Notes: generated by a model from the letters alone, not told the origin. Positions 45,904 to 55,914 are shown, numbered from the stretch's first letter. The stretch: DNA of 64,000 bases from Glaciecola sp048820975 (GCF_048820975.1 NZ_JBMEUF010000001.1:868001-932000), one strand, 5' to 3'. Numbers and translations: made by a program.

Positions 45904-46797
45904 TTATGCTTGTTTAGGCGCGGTGGGCGCGGCTTTATTTTTATTAAGAGTAACAAAATAAGCGTCTTCAAGGCTTGCAGGGACCGATTCAAACCCCTGA
46001 GGAGCATTTTCTGATAAAACATGAATTACCGTTCGCCCAGCAAAAAGGCGCGTAGATATCACATTATGTAATTGCTGCATTTCTTCGAGTTCGTTTGGCA
46101 AAAGAGTTTTACGCCAAATTTTTCCGCTTAGCTTGCTGGTTACATCAATAGGGTTACCTTGAAGCAATATTTTTCCGCTTCCCATAATTGCCATATCGGA
46201 ACATAACTCTAAAACATCATCCACTATGTGGGTTGATAAAATAATGACTTTATCTTCGCCTAAGCTCACCAATAAATTATGAAAGCGATTCCGTTCTTCA
46301 GGGTCAAGCCCTGCGGTTGGTTCATCTACTATGAGAAGTTCAGGATCACCTAGCAACGCTTGTGCAATACCAAAGCGCTGCCTCATCCCGCTTGAAAAAG
46401 CGCTTACCGCCTTGTTTTTATGGGTATATAAATTAGTGTGCGCAAGCAAACCGTTAACGGCTTCATGGCGCTCAGCTTTTGCTCTTATGCCTTTTAAAAC
46501 AGCAAGGTGGTCAAGTAAGTCAAATGCACTTATACGGGGGTAAACACCAAAATCTTGTGGCAGGTAACCTAAACGTTTTCGTAGTTCATCACCTTGATAC
46601 ACTACATCTACATTATTGAATTTAATACTGCCGCTGTCAGGTTGTTGTAAAGTAGCTATAGTGCGCATTAATGACGATTTACCGGCGCCATTTGGCCCTA
46701 GTAAACCAAACAGGCCATTAGAAATACTCAAACTTACACTGTCTAAAGCCTTCACTCCGTTAGAATAAGTTTTGTTAACATCACTTATAGTTAACAC
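45904..46797 (-). CDS. ABC transporter ATP-binding protein
   Basis: 297 residues from a GTG at 46797 with GGGAG seven bases upstream. Walker A is LLGPNGAGKSSL near residue 34, the signature is FSSGMRQRFGIAQALL, Walker B is LLIVDEPTAGLDP, and the switch His is in STHIVDD. The CcmA/ABC-2 exporter type fits the permease-M1 protein encoded next. It is probably cotranscribed with that permease and possibly with ansA upstream (19 bp). Confidence 0.92.
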   Translation of the reverse strand: MLTISDVNKTYSNGVKALDSVSLSISNGLFGLLGPNGAGKSSLMRTIATLQQPDSGSIKFNNVDVVYQGDELRKRLGYLPQDFGVYPRISAFDLLDHLAVLKGIRAKAERHEAVNGLLAHTNLYTHKNKAVSAFSSGMRQRFGIAQALLGDPELLIVDEPTAGLDPEERNRFHNLLVSLGEDKVIILSTHIVDDVLELCSDMAIMGSGKILLQGNPIDVTSKLSGKIWRKTLLPNELEEMQQLHNVISTRLFAGRTVIHVLSENAPQGFESVPASLEDAYFVTLNKNKAAPTAPKQA

Positions 46798-46816
46798 TTA
46801 GCCGCTCCCTTTATTT

Positions 46817-47833
46817 TTAATTACTCATTTCGCCGCACAAATTGCTAGCCATAAGCTTGCGTCGTTCATCAAAGCTTAATTCTGTTTTACTAAGTAAGTA
46901 GTGCAACTTTGCCAACGCGGCTTCAGGTGTAAGATCTTCTCCAGAAATCACCCCCGTTTCCTCTAAAAACTTTCCATTAGCGTAGCCTGTCATGTTAACG
47001 CGTCCTTTTACGCATTGAGTACAGTTAACCACTAAAATATTTTGGCTAGTAGCATGCGCTATTTGCCCTAAAAGACTTGGGTTTTGTGGGGCATTGCCCA
47101 CACCATAACTGAGTAATATAAGGGCATTCACAGGTTGCTGAATAATATTAGTCAGCACAGAAGCACTAATACCTGGATATAAGGACATCATTCCCACAGG
47201 TTGGCTAATAATAGGGCTAACCTGCATTATTTCTTGCTTGGCAGGCAGTGGGGCTAATCTATGATTAACCTCAATATGAATGCCTGCACTTAGCAAATGA
47301 GGAAAATTGGGGGAATCAAACGCATCAAAACCATCAGCATCTACTTTACGCGCCCTATTACCTCGAAACAATTTATTGTTAAAAAATAAGGTAACCTCTG
47401 GAATTGGATAATTTGCTGCAATGTACAGGGCATTCAACAAGTTAGCTTGGCCGTCAGAGCGCAGTTGCGCCAATGGTATTTGCGAACCCGTAATTATCAC
47501 TGGTTTTTGTAGGCCTTCTAGCATAAAAGATAAAGCCGACGATGTATAAGCCATGGTGTCAGTACCGTGCAAAATAATGAAACCATCGTATTTATCATAG
47601 TTTCTTGCTACATCATTTGCTATTAATTGCCAGTCAGCAGGCACCATGTCACTTGAATCTAATAATGTAGAGTATTCATGAATAGTGAAATTAGGCATTT
47701 CATCACGATGAAACTCAGGCATTTTGGCAAGCGTTTGCGTTAAATAGCCAGCCGCTGGAATGTAACCCTTCGCAGATGGCTTCATTCCAATGGTACCGCC
47801 CGTATAGGCTATATAAATATGCTTTTTACTCAA
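46817..47833 (-). CDS. ansA: L-asparaginase I, cytoplasmic
   Basis: 338 residues, the same length as E. coli AnsA. Catalytic Thr lies in IYIAYTGGTIGM near the N-terminus; the second motif is ILHGTDTMAYTSSAL. No signal peptide is present, as expected for the cytosolic type I enzyme, which hydrolyses asparagine to aspartate and ammonia. It starts at a TTG (47833) with AGGGA nine bases upstream; no alternative start keeps the conserved N-terminus. Confidence 0.92.
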   Translation of the reverse strand: MSKKHIYIAYTGGTIGMKPSAKGYIPAAGYLTQTLAKMPEFHRDEMPNFTIHEYSTLLDSSDMVPADWQLIANDVARNYDKYDGFIILHGTDTMAYTSSALSFMLEGLQKPVIITGSQIPLAQLRSDGQANLLNALYIAANYPIPEVTLFFNNKLFRGNRARKVDADGFDAFDSPNFPHLLSAGIHIEVNHRLAPLPAKQEIMQVSPIISQPVGMMSLYPGISASVLTNIIQQPVNALILLSYGVGNAPQNPSLLGQIAHATSQNILVVNCTQCVKGRVNMTGYANGKFLEETGVISGEDLTPEAALAKLHYLLSKTELSFDERRKLMASNLCGEMSN

Positions 47834-47862
47834 GCTAGTGTATCCCTAATAAAGTCTTTAAA

Positions 47863-50697
47863 TTATAGCCTGGCTTCATAAATAGCAAACATAATGTCAA
47901 TGCTTGCAATGTCGGTAGAAGACATTGGGCCATGCGATACATAAGCGCCTAGTACCGATTCAGGTAGTACGGGTTCGTTCCCTTCTAACTTATGGGCCAT
48001 TAAGCTAATTTGCAGTGACTTTCTGCGTTCATCATCACCAAAAGAATACGATACTCCTGCATCATCAAATAAGATAGACGCAACCTGCACTAATTCATCT
48101 CGGTTTAAGTCCTTTACAATGGCGGGGAAAGATTGCTGTTGAAGCAACCAAGATTTGTAAGGGCCAGGAAACTTATCTGGAAGCGGGGGTATTTCAGCGT
48201 TTGTGTATGCTTTTAATACATCAAATAAAGCCACTAAGTTTTCTCTTTGCTTACTTAGTGCAGCTTGGCTCATTTGTTTTTTAATAAGCAGCTTAATTTC
48301 TTTTAATTTCGCATGCGCTGTTTTCGCAAATTTTGTATCAAGTGCATTAATGTCAGCTTCAAGTGCGGCAATGTTTTCGCCTAATTTAGCCAGTTCACCT
48401 TGGTTTGTTGCTTTTTCAATTAAGGCTTTTGTTTCATCCATTTTTAAAGAGACATCATTTAATGCTGCACTTTGTTCATTTTTATGTACGTTTAGTGTTT
48501 GGTGATACGCACTAAATAGCGTGTCGTTGGCGGCTCTAAACGCCTGCCATAATTCGTTTTCATTAGTCTTGCCAGCAAAACCTATGTCTTTCCACTTTTT
48601 TTGCAGATGCTTTGCTTGGTTGGCAGCTTCTTGTGAATCATCACGTTCAAGCAATGCCAACACTTCATTAATCAAACCTTGCTTTTGTTCTGCATTATTT
48701 TGCTGCCAAGCACTTATTCGTTTTTGCAAAGGTTTTAGACTTTGCGTGAAATCACGATTAACTTTCTTAAGTTGCGATCTTTCAATTTCGCCCACTTGGC
48801 TAAACTGTTTTTTAAATTTATCAATTTGACCTGACAAGGCATTTACAGGCGTTTCTTCATCTACTTGCTTAACTTGCGCAATAATAGCCTGAGCATTTTC
48901 TAGGTTCTCTTTGCGCAGTTTTTCTAGTTGTGAAAAGAATACTCTGCAGGGTGCAAATGCTTTTTCTATGGCTTCGTTAAACGCATCGTTTAAAGCCTTG
49001 TCTTCGGGAGTGTGAAGCATGCCGAATGATAACCACTGCTGGCGCAATTGCTTGACCGTCTCGGCCCTTTCAAAGTGATCATCAATAGGAGTAGCGGCAA
49101 GTGCCTGAGTCTCTTCTAATAATGCCGGTTTGCGCGGCTGCGCAATGTAAGCTTGCCAATCTTGAAGTTTTTCAATTTCAAGCTTTGTGTTATCAAACGC
49201 TGTTTGAGTTTTAGGGTTTAGCGAATTCCCTAACTCATTTACCAAACCTTGTACGTAATGAAAAGTACTGATAGCAGCAGTAAATTTGCCTTCTCGGATC
49301 AAGCGATTCGCTACCCGTAGTTTGCCCTCTAGCTTTTTAGTTTGTTCACGAGCATTGTTTTGTATTTCGGCCAAGCGCTTTTTAACATTGCTATAGGCTA
49401 AGTTATATGCCTCTACAGTATGAGAACTAAGCGCCTGCCCCATGCTTTTTTTACGCTCTGCAAACTCTTTTGAGGCGCTAGTGACTTGCCCAGAAAACTG
49501 CTTTATTTCCTCATATTCAAAGCGATCACTTTCATTAAGCGAAGCTTGGATTGTAAGTAACTTGGCTGTGATCTTGTTGATATCTTCAGCATTGTGAGCT
49601 AACTCAGGCACTTTAGCTAAGCTAGATTTAAACGACGTTATACGCATGTTCACAGCTTTTAACAGCGATTGCTGTGAAATCGTTAAATCTTTACTATGTA
49701 AAGTGTCAATGTCTTCCTCGCAACTGGCTAAGGCATTTGACAATATTTTAACCTGAGCATCTACTTGTGCGTTGTCCTCAGAAAATAGCAATTTTATTTG
49801 GTTTTCAACTTCATCACAGCGCGCTTGCAAGTCGCTAATATCATCGCTTAATTTTTGTGACGCCAATTGTTCATTGTGCGCTTCTTCTAAGGACTTAATC
49901 TTGAGCGTATATTTCGCCTTTAAACTTAAAAACTTTTCACTATAACTTGCCGCACTTACTTCATCTAAATAATGAAAATCTTTCTTAAGCTGTTCAAAGC
50001 TACTCAACAGCTTAGTAAATTCATTTTGCATGTATTCGAAGTTTTCTGAGTCAAGTAAGGCCAGTAAGCGGCTATTAATTAGGGTTATTTCTTGTTTAAC
50101 CTTGCTTGGCATTTCTTTTTGCTGATCAAGCGTTTTCTGTTTGCTCGTTATTACAGCCAAAACTTTGTCAGAAATAGCTTTTTTACTGAGGCGATTAAGC
50201 ATTTTATAATCGTCTACTTTACTCAGTACGCTAATTTGCTGTTCTTCATTATCACTTAGCTCAAAAAAGCGTTTTAAGGTTTGTTTGTTATCTAAGTTGT
50301 GAACAATCATTAGTGCTAGGTCAGGAAATTTTCTTAAGCGTTCACTTGAAAATAAGAGTTGTTCAAGCAAAATCTTATTTTTGCTTTCTTTTACAAAATA
50401 CTGAAATTCTTTATCTGAAACACGCAGGCTATCTTCAAGAAATACAAATACTTGTTTTTGCGCTTCACGTTTAACAACTGGCGATAATGCATGTTCTGCA
50501 GACTTTACCCACAAAACAAAATCATCAAGCTTAGCCAATGCGGCTAAACTCACTTTTTCATTGCTATCATTAAATGACAGTTCATGCAAAATAGCTTTAT
50601 GCTTTTCGTTGCTTGCTTGCAGTTTATCAATGCTAGCTAAGCGTTTGTCAGGATCTTCGCTTTTATGTGCGGGAACAAAAATACTCTTAAAAATCAT
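47863..50697 (-). CDS. DUF349 coiled-coil protein
   Basis: 944 residues, largely charged alpha-helix and coiled coil, with several DUF349 repeats (e.g. LRQQWLSFGMLHTPEDKALN, LQKKWKDIGFAGKTNENELW). No membrane or secretion signal. Function unknown. The start overlaps the yeaC stop by 11 bp, so the two are coupled. Confidence 0.82.
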   Translation of the reverse strand: MIFKSIFVPAHKSEDPDKRLASIDKLQASNEKHKAILHELSFNDSNEKVSLAALAKLDDFVLWVKSAEHALSPVVKREAQKQVFVFLEDSLRVSDKEFQYFVKESKNKILLEQLLFSSERLRKFPDLALMIVHNLDNKQTLKRFFELSDNEEQQISVLSKVDDYKMLNRLSKKAISDKVLAVITSKQKTLDQQKEMPSKVKQEITLINSRLLALLDSENFEYMQNEFTKLLSSFEQLKKDFHYLDEVSAASYSEKFLSLKAKYTLKIKSLEEAHNEQLASQKLSDDISDLQARCDEVENQIKLLFSEDNAQVDAQVKILSNALASCEEDIDTLHSKDLTISQQSLLKAVNMRITSFKSSLAKVPELAHNAEDINKITAKLLTIQASLNESDRFEYEEIKQFSGQVTSASKEFAERKKSMGQALSSHTVEAYNLAYSNVKKRLAEIQNNAREQTKKLEGKLRVANRLIREGKFTAAISTFHYVQGLVNELGNSLNPKTQTAFDNTKLEIEKLQDWQAYIAQPRKPALLEETQALAATPIDDHFERAETVKQLRQQWLSFGMLHTPEDKALNDAFNEAIEKAFAPCRVFFSQLEKLRKENLENAQAIIAQVKQVDEETPVNALSGQIDKFKKQFSQVGEIERSQLKKVNRDFTQSLKPLQKRISAWQQNNAEQKQGLINEVLALLERDDSQEAANQAKHLQKKWKDIGFAGKTNENELWQAFRAANDTLFSAYHQTLNVHKNEQSAALNDVSLKMDETKALIEKATNQGELAKLGENIAALEADINALDTKFAKTAHAKLKEIKLLIKKQMSQAALSKQRENLVALFDVLKAYTNAEIPPLPDKFPGPYKSWLLQQQSFPAIVKDLNRDELVQVASILFDDAGVSYSFGDDERRKSLQISLMAHKLEGNEPVLPESVLGAYVSHGPMSSTDIASIDIMFAIYEARL

Positions 50698-50980
50698 CCT
50701 GTTTAAACCGCGCTATGTTTTGTTCATTTGAAGACTGCTCTTTGAGTTCTTGTTTAAACTGTTGGCGCGTTTTTTGTACTATTTGGCCGTCTTTACCCAC
50801 GGTCATATGATCATCAGACTGTTTTACTTTGGCCTGGTAAATTAAACAAGCTTGCATAACCGTTTCGCGCTGCTCTTCGCTAAGGGGCTTTCCATCAAGC
50901 CATTTTCCAGTTTCAACTGACTGAATCAGTTTGTCGTATACGTCGCTAGACATTGCCGCGACCAGTTGTTCAACTTGCAT
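50687..50980 (-). CDS. yeaC: YeaC family protein (DUF1315)
   Basis: 97 residues, matching E. coli YeaC along its length: LVAAMSSDVYDKLIQSVETG, KWLDGKPLSEEQRE, HMTVGKDGQIV. Small cytosolic protein of unknown function. In E. coli yeaC lies beside msrB and gapA; here msrB and gap lie 4-6 kb away on the same strand, a partly kept neighbourhood. AAGGTGG precedes the ATG, and the gene overlaps the DUF349 gene. Confidence 0.88.
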   Translation of the reverse strand: MQVEQLVAAMSSDVYDKLIQSVETGKWLDGKPLSEEQRETVMQACLIYQAKVKQSDDHMTVGKDGQIVQKTRQQFKQELKEQSSNEQNIARFKQDDF

Positions 50981-51054
50981 TTAAAGCCACCTTATTGAAT
51001 CTAATTTTACTGCTTGTTTTGCTTATGATGTACTAAGTACGAGCGCTTTTGCTT

Positions 51055-51387
51055 TTAAGAGCGTTTTGTAAGCGTAATTCTTACTCTGTTAATGGCATAC
51101 CATATAAAGCCAATCGTGGTTACGAACACAGCGCCGTTATACATCATCAAACCTTGTTCATCATTTGGGAAGTCACCTAAAAACACAAAATAACACCCAA
51201 CAATAAACAACAAAATAGCAATCATAGATTGGTTTTGAAGCTTTTGAATTTTGTTATATCGCTGCATAGATAATTTACGCTGAATATCTTCAGCACTCGC
51301 ATCACCAAATTCATAGTTACAGTGTGAACAACTTTTTGCTTTGTCTGAAATTGGCTTATTGCATGCCGGACAACTAATAATCGCCAT
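51055..51387 (-). CDS. Zinc-ribbon membrane protein
   Basis: 110 residues. A double CxxC zinc ribbon begins the protein (ISCPACNKPISDKAKSCSHC), followed by a helix and two membrane segments (SMIAILLFIVGCYFVFLG, MMYNGAVFVTTIGFIWYAI). Such small ribbon-membrane proteins are common and uncharacterised. GAGGATC precedes the ATG. It stands alone between a terminator and yeaC. Confidence 0.75.
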   Translation of the reverse strand: MAIISCPACNKPISDKAKSCSHCNYEFGDASAEDIQRKLSMQRYNKIQKLQNQSMIAILLFIVGCYFVFLGDFPNDEQGLMMYNGAVFVTTIGFIWYAINRVRITLTKRS

Positions 51388-51400
51388 GTGATCCTCAATA

Positions 51401-51439
51401 TATTAAAAAAGGTTAAGTGCCGATGCACCTAACCTTTTT
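51401..51439 (-). terminator. Rho-independent terminator of the AGCS symporter gene
   Basis: 15-bp arms at 51406-51420 and 51425-51439 (GGTTAAGTGC / GCACCTAACC core) with one G-T pair and the loop CGAT. On the minus strand it is followed by T6. It lies about 40 bp after the symporter stop. Confidence 0.85.
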
Positions 51440-51481
51440 ATTTTGTTTAATTTTAAAAACTTGTTCAAGTCAAAAACCGAC

Positions 51482-53143
51482 TTATTTATTCACTTTGTTC
51501 CAGTATTCAGCAACCGATGTTTTCATTTCTTTACGCAGCATCAAAATACCAAATAAGTTAGGTAGCGTCATAACAACAATTGCTACCGCCGATAAGGCCC
51601 ATACTAAGGTAGTGTCAGACACCGCCGCCCAGAAAAACCCAGCTACGTAAACTACGCGATAAGGCATAACCGACGCAGGACCAAATAAGTATGTCATTGC
51701 GCGGTCACCATAATAAGACCACGCAATAGCGGTTGAAAATGCAAACAATAATAAGCCAATTGACACTATATATTGCCCCCAATCACCAAAAAAGCCCTTA
51801 GTAAATGCTTTCGTTGTTAAGGTGGCTGAGTGAATCAAAGATTTACCTTGAACCACAATGTTGTCACGCTTAATTGCGCCCTCTTCAATGGTTAAAGTAC
51901 CACTGAAATTATCATCTAACGAGCCTGCATGGTAGCTTACATCTTCAGCAAATGAACGGGCATTAATTAGGGTATAGCCACCGCTTACAGCAACACCATT
52001 AACCACAGAGATTTCGCCATTATAAGGCGCTACTGTTGAACCGCTAATGTCATTTAAATATTTGTAAACATTTACTGAATCTTCTTCGCTGCCTTGATCG
52101 TAAGTTCCTGTGACGTAGAGCATGTCAGAACGGTCAAATTCGTTTTGATGTTTTTGATTCCAAACGCCTGACGAAAGAATAACTAAACCGGTAAGCGTAC
52201 AAATTATAATAGTATCTATAAATGGTTCTAGAATAGATACCATACCTTCGGAAACGGGTTCTTTCGTTTTTGCAGCAGCGTGCGCTATTGGTGCCGAACC
52301 CTGACCCGCTTCGTTTGAAAATAAGCCACGGTTTACACCACGGTTAAAAGCGTAAGCGAATGTAGCTCCTAAAAATCCACCGGCAGCAGCAGAACCAGTG
52401 AAAGCATCACCAATGATAGATGCAAATGCAGGGCCTACGTTCTCAATATTGGCGAATATAACCGCAAAAGCGCCAATAATATATATAACCGCCATTACGG
52501 GCACAATTTTAGACGTAACTGCGGCTATGCGATGAATACCGCCCAATATGACTAAGCCAAGTAATATAGCTAATACTCCGCCCACTATTGATGGAGCAAA
52601 ACCAAAACTGGCTTCCATTGTAGTAGCAATACCATTACTTTGCGGCAAGTTGCCCGTACCAAACGAACTAATAACGGTTGCTACAGCAAACGCTACAGCA
52701 AGCCACTTCATATTAAGTCGCTTTTCCATGTAGTACATGGGGCCACCGGCCATTGTGCCATCGGGTGTTTTTTCACGATACTTATGAGATAGAGTAACTT
52801 CAACAAATTTGGTTGTCATACCAAAAAATGCGGTAGCCCACATCCAAAATAAAGCCGCAGGCCCACCTAAAAAGATTGCCAGTGCAACACCACTTATGTT
52901 GCCCGTGCCAACGGTTCCTGACAAAGCCGTAGTTAATGATTGAAAATGTGTAGTATCACCTGGGTCGCCCTTTTTATCGAGCTTGCCTGTTACGACCTTA
53001 CACGCATGCTTAAAGTATCGTATTTGAGGGAATTTGAGGTAAATAGTAAAAAATGCACCTGTCCCTAATAATACATAGGGAAACCATGCAGCGCTTCCAA
53101 GGAAGCTGTCGATCAGATTAAAAAAGTTGAGTAATGCATCCAC
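51482..53143 (-). CDS. Alanine or glycine:cation symporter (AGCS family)
   Basis: 553 residues from a GTG at 53143 with AAGGA nine bases upstream. Family motifs are FQSLTTALSGTVGTGNISGVA, GGPAALFWMWATAFFGM, ATAFAYAFNRG-like GATFAYAFNRGVNRGLFSNEAGQGSAPIAHAAA, with about ten membrane segments. It imports alanine or glycine with Na+ or H+. An insertion of about 100 polar residues (roughly 325-430, EFDRSDMLYVTGTYDQG onwards) sits between membrane segments after VILSSGVWN and would face the periplasm; it is absent from the shorter members. Confidence 0.9.
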   Translation of the reverse strand: MDALLNFFNLIDSFLGSAAWFPYVLLGTGAFFTIYLKFPQIRYFKHACKVVTGKLDKKGDPGDTTHFQSLTTALSGTVGTGNISGVALAIFLGGPAALFWMWATAFFGMTTKFVEVTLSHKYREKTPDGTMAGGPMYYMEKRLNMKWLAVAFAVATVISSFGTGNLPQSNGIATTMEASFGFAPSIVGGVLAILLGLVILGGIHRIAAVTSKIVPVMAVIYIIGAFAVIFANIENVGPAFASIIGDAFTGSAAAGGFLGATFAYAFNRGVNRGLFSNEAGQGSAPIAHAAAKTKEPVSEGMVSILEPFIDTIIICTLTGLVILSSGVWNQKHQNEFDRSDMLYVTGTYDQGSEEDSVNVYKYLNDISGSTVAPYNGEISVVNGVAVSGGYTLINARSFAEDVSYHAGSLDDNFSGTLTIEEGAIKRDNIVVQGKSLIHSATLTTKAFTKGFFGDWGQYIVSIGLLLFAFSTAIAWSYYGDRAMTYLFGPASVMPYRVVYVAGFFWAAVSDTTLVWALSAVAIVVMTLPNLFGILMLRKEMKTSVAEYWNKVNK

Positions 53144-53201
53144 GTTTATTATTCCTTATTATTCTTCTAGTGTAATATTTTGGTTTGCTTATGCTAAGTT
53201 A

Positions 53202-54332
53202 TTATAATTTCAAGCTCACGGCTCTTATAGCAACTAATAAATCTTCACCTAATTGACATGATCTAACTGGCGACCAACCATAACTAGCGTCAGGTAAGTC
53301 AGCGTTGTCTTTAAAGGGCATTTCTAAGGTATAAGCTAAACAATCAAATTTCAAGCCAACCGCATTACAAGCCACCGTTAAGTTTGCCTGTCCGGGTTCG
53401 TCTTTATCGTAACCGAATTGATCTTGAAATTCAGGTGTTGTAGCCATTAATGAGTCTTTAAACGTATTTTCTAACATCGCAATACGTTCGTCGTAATTTG
53501 GGTTTCCTTCGCTGCCAGCAACGAAATTATAAGGCAACGCTTCGTCTCCGTGTATATCAAAAAATGCATCAACACCCGTGCTTTGCATTTTGTTGAGTAC
53601 GTGAAATACCTCTGGGCTCTTTTCCAAACTTGGAGATTGCCACTCTCTGTTTAAGTTAACACCCACCGCATTTGTGCGTAAATGCCCTCTTACACCGCCA
53701 TCAGGGTTCATATTAGGAACCACATAAAATATGCACGAGTCGAGCAATGCACGAGCTACGCCGTCAGTGTCATCAAGAAGGCGTTTAAGAAGCCCTTCAA
53801 CAAGCCATTCAGCCATAGTTTCACCTGGATGTTGGCGTGCAGTAATCCAAATCTTATGCTTCCCTTCACTGTCATTTTCATCGCCAATCACAAGCAAATT
53901 TATTTCACGGCCATCTAAGGTTTCCCCAAGTAACTCATGTTTACAATCAAAGCTCATTTGTGCATTGGCAATTAAGTCTAAATGTCGTTCATAACTATAA
54001 GGCGCAAAGTAAGCAAAATATACGTTGTCGTACTCTGGCGTAAAATCAATGCTTAAGGTATCACCGTTAAACTCAGTATCTACTCTAAACCAAGTATCTC
54101 GGTCATAGGATGCTACCGCTTGATAGCCTTCCCAGCCATCGGGATAGGCTGACTCAGCCAAGTTCTCAATATGGATTAGATGATTAACGAAAGGAGTAGA
54201 ATGAAGCTTAAAGTGAAACCATTGATAAAACTCAGATTGATTGTCTTTATTGATAGACAATTTAATATTGTTTGGGTCTTCAGCAGAAATTACGTGAATA
54301 TTTCCACTGTCAAATTGGCTTGTGATATTCAT
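53202..54332 (-). CDS. M14-family zinc carboxypeptidase (cytosolic type)
   Basis: 376 residues from the ATG at 54332 (MNITSQFDSGNIHVI). A frame extended to 54440 would run through the gap terminator and is rejected. The N-terminal beta domain (QWFHFKLHSTP) is typical of the cytosolic-carboxypeptidase subgroup. The zinc site is ARQHPGETMAEW with a later His in FFDIHGDEALP; GVNLNREWQSP and LEMPFKD carry the substrate Arg and catalytic Glu. These enzymes remove C-terminal residues or side-chain glutamates; the bacterial substrate is unknown. Confidence 0.85.
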   Translation of the reverse strand: MNITSQFDSGNIHVISAEDPNNIKLSINKDNQSEFYQWFHFKLHSTPFVNHLIHIENLAESAYPDGWEGYQAVASYDRDTWFRVDTEFNGDTLSIDFTPEYDNVYFAYFAPYSYERHLDLIANAQMSFDCKHELLGETLDGREINLLVIGDENDSEGKHKIWITARQHPGETMAEWLVEGLLKRLLDDTDGVARALLDSCIFYVVPNMNPDGGVRGHLRTNAVGVNLNREWQSPSLEKSPEVFHVLNKMQSTGVDAFFDIHGDEALPYNFVAGSEGNPNYDERIAMLENTFKDSLMATTPEFQDQFGYDKDEPGQANLTVACNAVGLKFDCLAYTLEMPFKDNADLPDASYGWSPVRSCQLGEDLLVAIRAVSLKL

Positions 54333-54408
54333 ATATAGGGCTTTTGCCTGTGTGTTTTTATTATTATTAACGCATGGTAGCAAACTATGCAAATTTACAA
54401 AACATAAA

Positions 54409-54446
54409 AACAAAAAAGCTGTTAAGGCTTTACACCTCAACAGCTT
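54409..54446 (-). terminator. Rho-independent terminator of gap
   Basis: Stem AAGCTGTTGAG / CTTAACAGCTT (minus strand) with an 8-base loop, followed by T6-G-T5. It lies about 25 bp after the gap stop at 54472. Confidence 0.85.
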
Positions 54447-54471
54447 CGTTTGCTTATGTAAAACTAACTCT

Positions 54472-55914
54472 TTAAGGAATGCTAGGCACGCTAAGACCCG
54501 CCATATCAGTCACTACGCGCATTACTTGGCAAGAGTAACCAAACTCGTTGTCATACCATACATACAAGGTCGCTCTATTGCCCGCCACAATGGTCGCTTG
54601 CGAATCTAGTACCGAAGCGGCGCGAGTTCCTACAAGATCAGTTGATACAATTTCGGTTGACGCCGTATAGTCAATTTGGTGCTGCAACTCTGAGAACAAA
54701 GACGCATTTCGTAAATAGGTGTTAATACATTCTTTATCGGTATCACTGTTTAAGTGTAAATTAAGAATTGCCATAGACACATTAGGCGTAGGTACGCGAA
54801 TTGCGTTACCTGTTAGCTTTCCATCAAGCTTAGGGTAAGCTTTCGCAACAGCCTGTGCTGCGCCAGTTTCGGTAATAACCATATTTAATGAAGCTGCACG
54901 ACCACGGCGCTCTGCTTTGTGAAAATTGTCTATCAAGTTTTGATCATTAGTAAAAGAATGAACCGTTTCAACATGCCCGCTACTAATGCCATATTCTTCA
55001 TCGAGTGCTTTAAGAACGGGTGTAATTGCATTAGTGGTACAACTTGCCGCTGACAATATAGTATCTGATGATTTAATGTCAGCTTGGTTTACCCCATGCA
55101 CTATATTTTTAATATCGCCTTTACCTGGCGCAGTCAAAATAACTTTTTCAGCGCCTTTAGCTTGTAAATGCTGCGATAAACCATCACGGTCTCGCCACAT
55201 ACCTGTGTTATCTACTACAATTGCATTTTTAATACCGTATTGCGTGTAATCTACTTCACTTGGATGATTAGCGTAAATAACCTGTATAAACGAGCCATTT
55301 GCTTTAATTGCTTTACGCTCTTCATCAACGGTTATACTGCCATTAAATGGGCCATGTACTGAATCACGTCTTAACAAACTAGCGCGCTTTTCTAAATCAC
55401 CCTCTTTGCCACCGCGCACAACAATTGCTTTTAAACGAAGTTTATTCGCTTTACCTTGGCGCTCTATCATTAAGCGCGCTAACAAGCGGCCAATTCGTCC
55501 AAATCCGTATAAAACTACGTCTCTAGGTTCGTGCTCGTCTTCTTTGTTGTTTACTTTGCTTAACTCAGTTTCTAAATAAGCGTGTAAATCAGTTTCATCT
55601 TTACCTTTTCCGTAATGAAACTCGTAGGCTAATCGTCCAAGATCTACCTGGCACGGAGCTAACTGCATATTATTAATAGCTTCCAATATAGGCCAGCTCT
55701 CACGAAGTCTTAATTTAACACCTTCAAATAATCGCACGGTTCTATGTGCTTTAATCAGGTCAATTACGCTCGCGTTTAATAAAGTACGGCCATACACTAA
55801 AATTTCGACAGCATGATTTCGATACAACTTGCCGATAATGGGTAACATGCGCTCGGCATATTCTTGACGTTCCTGCCAACTTGACTGAAGTTCCTGCTCA
55901 TACTGCTGATTCAT
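54472..55914 (-). CDS. gap: Glyceraldehyde-3-phosphate dehydrogenase, long form
   Basis: 480 residues, about 140 more than GapA; the additional N-terminal helical domain (QSSWQERQEYAERMLPIIGK, NMQLAPCQVDLGRLAYEFHY) marks the long form found in many marine gammaproteobacteria and pseudomonads. The NAD motif is VLYGFGRIGRLLARL, the catalytic Cys is in SAASCTTNAITPVL, and the C-terminal motif is YDNEFGYSCQV. It interconverts glyceraldehyde 3-phosphate and 1,3-bisphosphoglycerate. AGGAAA precedes the ATG. A HexR-type operator lies about 230 bp upstream. Confidence 0.9.
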   Translation of the reverse strand: MNQQYEQELQSSWQERQEYAERMLPIIGKLYRNHAVEILVYGRTLLNASVIDLIKAHRTVRLFEGVKLRLRESWPILEAINNMQLAPCQVDLGRLAYEFHYGKGKDETDLHAYLETELSKVNNKEDEHEPRDVVLYGFGRIGRLLARLMIERQGKANKLRLKAIVVRGGKEGDLEKRASLLRRDSVHGPFNGSITVDEERKAIKANGSFIQVIYANHPSEVDYTQYGIKNAIVVDNTGMWRDRDGLSQHLQAKGAEKVILTAPGKGDIKNIVHGVNQADIKSSDTILSAASCTTNAITPVLKALDEEYGISSGHVETVHSFTNDQNLIDNFHKAERRGRAASLNMVITETGAAQAVAKAYPKLDGKLTGNAIRVPTPNVSMAILNLHLNSDTDKECINTYLRNASLFSELQHQIDYTASTEIVSTDLVGTRAASVLDSQATIVAGNRATLYVWYDNEFGYSCQVMRVVTDMAGLSVPSIP

